Shown: positions 29,792-32,856 of the stretch, one piece after another | Layout: each line of letters starts with the position of its first letter | How positions within the stretch are numbered: the stretch's first letter is position 1 | Source of the DNA: Bacteriovoracales bacterium | Lineage (GTDB): Bacteria; Bdellovibrionota; Bacteriovoracia; Bacteriovoracales; Bacteriovoracaceae | DNA length: 32,856 nucleotides | NCBI GenBank assembly: GCA_026713835.1 | Contig: JAPONP010000059.1 | Location: 1-32,856 of the forward strand | Direction of reading: 5' to 3' | The notes under the pieces: model-generated | Seen by the model: the letters and a program-made list of their open reading frames with translations, nothing else | The model's database searches: none | What the model was told of the DNA's origin: nothing | Translations under genes and position numbers: made by a program

Positions 29792-30678
29792 TGGAACGAG
29801 ACAAGGCCCAAGAGGAGATTGAACACCCCTTTTTGGAATTTTGGCACTCCTTTAAACGGGGGCGGGGGGCCTGTATAGGATTGGCCGTCGTCATGATCTT
29901 CATCTTTCTTTCGCTTTTTGCTCCCCTCCTGGCCCCCCACGACCCCACGGAAATTTTTGAAGGCCAATTGCGCCTGCCCCCGGCCCCCTTCGCCGACGGA
30001 GTCGCCCGCTTTCCTCTGGGAACCGACAGTGTGGGGCGCGATCTGCTCTCCCGCCTCCTCTACGGGGCCAGGGTCTCCATGGGCATAGGCCTTTTGGTGG
30101 TTGTCTTCTCCGCCACCGTGGGAACCTTTTTAGGCCTTGTGGCCGGTCACTTTGGAAAGGGCATCGAAACCATCATCATGCGTCTTATGGACATCATCAT
30201 GGCCCTTCCAAGCGTCCTCTTGGCCATCGTGGTGGTCTCAATCCTTGGCCCGGGTCTTTTCAACGCCACCTTGGCCGTGAGCTTTATTTCCATCCCGGCC
30301 TTCACCCGCCTGGTGCGGGCCGGGGTTTTGGAGGAAAAGAAAAAGCAATACGTCCTGGCCTCCGCTTCCTTTGGGGCCGGGCCTTGGAGACAGATGTTTT
30401 CCAATATCCTCCCCAATTGTATGGCCCCTCTCATCGTTCAGGCTTCCCTGACCTTTAGCAACGGCATTCTGGATGCAGCGGCCCTGGGCTTTTTGGGCCT
30501 AGGGGCACGCCCCCCCACGGCGGAATGGGGAACCATGCTCGCCTCGGCCCGTATGTTTATGGAGACCTCCCCTTGGGGCACGGCCTTGCCGGGGCTTTGC
30601 ATTCTCGCCGTGGTCTTGGGCTTTAACCTCTTTGGGGACGGTTTGCGAGACGCCCTCGATCCGAGGCTCAAGCGATGA
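29791..30678 (+). CDS. dppC: Peptide ABC transporter permease, DppC type
   Basis: The 295-residue protein has the OppC-type N-terminal helix (GLAVVMIFIFLSLFAPLLAPHDP), the conserved FPLGTDSVGRDLLSRLLYGARVSMGIGL and the EAA loop YVLASASFGAGPWRQMFSNILPNCMAPLI, which docks on the ATPases. It pairs with DppB to form the channel. The N-terminal 15 residues are charged and cytoplasmic. It overlaps dppB by one base and dppD by four (ATGA). Confidence 0.93.
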   Translation: MERDKAQEEIEHPFLEFWHSFKRGRGACIGLAVVMIFIFLSLFAPLLAPHDPTEIFEGQLRLPPAPFADGVARFPLGTDSVGRDLLSRLLYGARVSMGIGLLVVVFSATVGTFLGLVAGHFGKGIETIIMRLMDIIMALPSVLLAIVVVSILGPGLFNATLAVSFISIPAFTRLVRAGVLEEKKKQYVLASASFGAGPWRQMFSNILPNCMAPLIVQASLTFSNGILDAAALGFLGLGARPPTAEWGTMLASARMFMETSPWGTALPGLCILAVVLGFNLFGDGLRDALDPRLKR

Positions 30679-31658
30679 AGAAGGCCCAAAAACTCTTGGA
30701 AGTCCAAGACCTTTGCGTGAGTTTTCCCACCCGAAAGGGTACGATCCACCCCGTACGCCACCTCTCCTTCGAGATGAAAGAGGGAGAAATTTTAGGGGTC
30801 GTAGGAGAGAGCGGCTGTGGGAAGAGCCTGGCCAACTTGGCCCTCATGGGGCTTTTGCCGGACAATGCCGACCTCAAGGCCCGCACTCTTCGCTTTAGGG
30901 GGCGCGACCTTTTGAGTCTTTCGAACACGGAAAGGAGGAAACTTAGGGGAAAGGAGATGGCCATGATCTTTCAAGACCCCATGGCCGCCCTCAATCCCTG
31001 CTTGACCATCGGACGACAAATCGACGAGGCCATCGCCGTTCATCTGGGAGGATCGAAAAAGGAACGCCGGGAAAGGGCCTTGGAACTTTTGGATCAAATG
31101 GGGCTTCCCGCTCCGGCCAAACGCCTCGGCAGCTACCCCCACGAACTTTCCGGAGGGATGTGCCAGCGGGTGATGATCGCCCAAGCCATCGCCTCAAGAC
31201 CCGGACTTCTCATCGCCGACGAACCCACCACGGCACTGGATGCCACCATTCAATCCCAAATTTTGGACCTTCTCTTGCGCCTTAGGGAGGAGAGAAAAAT
31301 GGGCATCCTCTTTGTGAGCCATGACATAGGGGTCGTGGCCAATATCAGCGACCGGGCCCAGGTCATGTATGCAGGAGAGGTCGTGGAGTCGGGAGTCACG
31401 GACGAGATCATTAAACTCCCCATCCATCCCTATACGGAGGCCTTGTTCAAAAGCCTGCCGGGCCATCAAAAGCAGCGCCAGTCCACCCTCTATAACCTCC
31501 CCGGCGTGGTCCCCAATCTCTTGAGCCGCCCTACGGGCTGCCAATTTCATCCCCGCTGCCCCCATGCAGGATCTTTGTGCGAAGAGCGAGACCCCGAGAG
31601 GGTCGAAGTCCTAGGCCTTTCCTATAAATGCCACTTGCCTCTAGGAGAATGGACGTGA
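30675..31658 (+). CDS. dppD: Peptide ABC transporter ATP-binding protein, DppD type
   Basis: The 327-residue ATPase has Walker A GESGCGKS (about 50-57), signature [12 protein letters not shown], Walker [13 protein letters not shown] and the switch His in FVSHDIGVV. The C-terminal [17 protein letters not shown] is the cysteine-containing oligopeptide-transporter C-terminal domain, known in some members to hold a [4Fe-4S] cluster. It powers peptide uptake with the dppF product. ATG 30675 overlaps the dppC stop. Confidence 0.95.
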   Translation: MKKAQKLLEVQDLCVSFPTRKGTIHPVRHLSFEMKEGEILGVVGESGCGKSLANLALMGLLPDNADLKARTLRFRGRDLLSLSNTERRKLRGKEMAMIFQDPMAALNPCLTIGRQIDEAIAVHLGGSKKERRERALELLDQMGLPAPAKRLGSYPHELSGGMCQRVMIAQAIASRPGLLIADEPTTALDATIQSQILDLLLRLREERKMGILFVSHDIGVVANISDRAQVMYAGEVVESGVTDEIIKLPIHPYTEALFKSLPGHQKQRQSTLYNLPGVVPNLLSRPTGCQFHPRCPHAGSLCEERDPERVEVLGLSYKCHLPLGEWT

Positions 31659-32611
31659 ACGAGTCCCCCAAAACCTCCATCCTCAAGGCCCACGATCTCA
31701 AAAAGCACTACACCCTCAAGGCGATCTTTGGATCCGAGCAAAAGCTCAAGGCCTTAAACGGGGTCTCTTTTGCGCTTGGGGAAAGGCAAACCCTGGCCGT
31801 GGTGGGAGAGAGCGGTCACGGCAAAAGCACCCTGGCCCGCCAACTCATGGGGCTTGAAACCCCGGACAGTGGCTCCATCACCCTCCAAGGACGCCCCCTT
31901 TCCTCTTATTCGAAAAAGGAGTTGCAATCCCTCGTTCAGATGATCTTTCAAGACCCCTATAGCTCCCTCAACCCCAGGAAAAAGGCCTGGGAAATCGTGG
32001 CCGAACCGCTCAGGATCAACACCTCTTTGTCCGGAAAGCAATGCCTTACCAAGGCCCTCGAGGCCATGGAGATGGTGGGGCTCCACTCGGGGATGGGGCA
32101 TCGTTTCCCCCATATGTTTAGCGGCGGGCAACGCCAACGACTTGGCATCGCTCGCGCCTTGGTTCAAAGGCCTAAAGTTTTGATCTGTGATGAGCCGGTC
32201 TCGGCCCTGGATGTCAGCATCCAGGCCCAGGTCTTAAACCTTTTGGGACGCCTCAAAGAGGAGTTTTCCCTAAGCTATATCTTCATCTCCCACGACCTCC
32301 ATGTGGTGAGGCACCTGGCCGATCGGGTTGCCGTGATCTATCTTGGAAAGATCGTCGAGGAAGGGGACGCCGAGGAGGTTTTCGACTCCCCTCTCCACCC
32401 CTACACCGAGGCCTTGATTCGGTCGGCCCCCTCCTTCTATGAAAAATCCCGCTTCAAACCCATGAGAGGGTCTCCTCCCTCTCCCGTGAGTCCTCCACCG
32501 GGTTGCCCCTTTCATCCAAGATGCCCTCTGGCCGAAGCCAGATGCTCTAAGGAGGTGCCGGGCCTTGAGCTCAAGGGGTCGGATCGAAGGATTCGCTGTT
32601 TTTTGGTCTAG
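31655..32611 (+). CDS. dppF: Peptide ABC transporter ATP-binding protein, DppF type
   Basis: The 318-residue product starts at GTG 31655, sharing GTGA with the dppD stop; AGGAG at 31643-31647 is seven bases upstream, so the ATGs at 31628 and 31649 are less likely. Walker A reads GESGHGKST, with His in place of the usual Cys, a harmless position. The signature is FSGGQRQRLGIARAL, Walker B VLICDEPVSALDVS and the switch His in FISHDLHVV. The end, GCPFHPRCPLAEARCSKE, is the OppF-type cysteine domain. It is the last gene of the five-gene importer operon; no hairpin terminator was seen after it. Confidence 0.94.
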   Translation: MNESPKTSILKAHDLKKHYTLKAIFGSEQKLKALNGVSFALGERQTLAVVGESGHGKSTLARQLMGLETPDSGSITLQGRPLSSYSKKELQSLVQMIFQDPYSSLNPRKKAWEIVAEPLRINTSLSGKQCLTKALEAMEMVGLHSGMGHRFPHMFSGGQRQRLGIARALVQRPKVLICDEPVSALDVSIQAQVLNLLGRLKEEFSLSYIFISHDLHVVRHLADRVAVIYLGKIVEEGDAEEVFDSPLHPYTEALIRSAPSFYEKSRFKPMRGSPPSPVSPPPGCPFHPRCPLAEARCSKEVPGLELKGSDRRIRCFLV

Positions 32612-32649
32612 GGGAAAAGACAGAGGGGGTGTAAAAAGTACAGACTCGC

Positions 32650-32677
32650 TTGATTCAAATTTCAAATGACTTACACT
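32650..32677 (+). promoter_or_regulatory. Possible promoter of the partial secreted-protein gene
   Basis: TTGATT (32650-32655) and TACACT (32672-32677) are 16 bases apart, each 4/6 to consensus, in a clearly AT-rich intergenic stretch (32612-32714). The predicted leader is about 30 bases. The match is modest. Confidence 0.35.
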
Positions 32678-32714
32678 CATCCGAAATTAAACCATTATTA
32701 GGGAGATATGAAAG

Positions 32715-32856
32715 ATGAATGCAGCAATTATGACAGTGATCGGATTTTTGGCCTTTGGGTTCTTTAGTTTTTCGGCCCATGCATCCCCGGTGGAAGAAAT
32801 CACCTTTACGATTCCCTCTTCCTCTCCGGAATCCAGTGCCTGCGAATCCGCCGAAG
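32715..32856 (+). CDS. Secreted protein, N-terminal part only (runs off the window)
   Basis: ATG 32715 opens a frame that continues to the last base. MNAAIMTVIGFLAFGFFSFSAHA is a signal peptide with AHA cleavage; the visible mature part (SPVEEITFTIPSSSPESSACESAE) is Ser/Glu-rich with one Cys. GGGAG (32701-32705) about nine bases upstream gives a usable SD. The ATG at 32708 is in a frame that stops after about 19 codons. Only 47 residues are visible, so no function can be given. Confidence 0.6.
   Translation, partial: MNAAIMTVIGFLAFGFFSFSAHASPVEEITFTIPSSSPESSACESAE

Overview
The window is about 33 kb of chromosomal DNA from a Gram-negative bacterium. Direct evidence for this is a Kdo transferase and a heptosyltransferase-type enzyme for lipopolysaccharide, several signal-peptide proteins that look like outer-membrane barrels, and lipoproteins. 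The paired VxCVxxLTxAGHY...C motifs in one lipoprotein, the tandem-GYF membrane protein and the general style of the exported proteins suggest Bdellovibrionota/Oligoflexia or a neighbouring former-deltaproteobacterial lineage. That is an inference and no single marker proves it. The backbone genes strongly prefer codons ending in C or G and are very rich in the tetramer GGCC. No rRNA, tRNA, CRISPR array or transposase gene was seen.

Layout. (1) 1-4829: a fatty-acid beta-oxidation operon. It holds a FadI-type thiolase broken by one in-frame TAG, a FadJ-type multifunctional protein and an FtsX/LolC-type permease, linked by GTGA start/stop overlaps. (2) 4830-7481: a perfect-ended palindromic element, two exported proteins in convergent orientation around a second repeat, and a lipoprotein. 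(3) 7484-9685, minus strand: an AT-richer AAA/DUF4143 ATPase and a complete Xer-type tyrosine recombinase. (4) 9712-12627: a DAO-like oxidoreductase facing two paralogous outer-membrane proteins. (5) 12845-16924: an envelope operon of GT9 glycosyltransferase, WaaA and an unusual 548-residue protein ending in a type IV prepilin-like segment. (6) 17042-19328: an outer-membrane protein and a double-GYF, single-TM, proline-rich protein. (7) 19396-23529: tmk, an unclear 0.3-kb stretch, holB-like, ricT/PSP1 and a SprT-like/DUF2786 protein. (8) 23663-26998, minus strand: a DUF3782-like nuclease-fold protein, an SDR and acyltransferase pair, and queE. (9) 27133-32611: a complete dipeptide/oligopeptide ABC importer in the order binding lipoprotein, two permeases, two ATPases. 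A partial secreted protein runs off the right edge.

The non-coding content is what stands out. A family of short palindromic elements bounded by GTAACT/AGTTAC occurs three times, twice exactly between convergent genes. A second, 178-bp element has 24-bp perfect inverted ends and appears to split a promoter. A 21-bp motif is repeated in the same orientation upstream of two exported-protein genes. The AAA ATPase promoter is flanked by direct repeats 32 bp apart. No clearly new multi-gene system was recognised. The best candidates for new biology are the prepilin-tailed protein in the LPS operon and the two palindromic repeat families.
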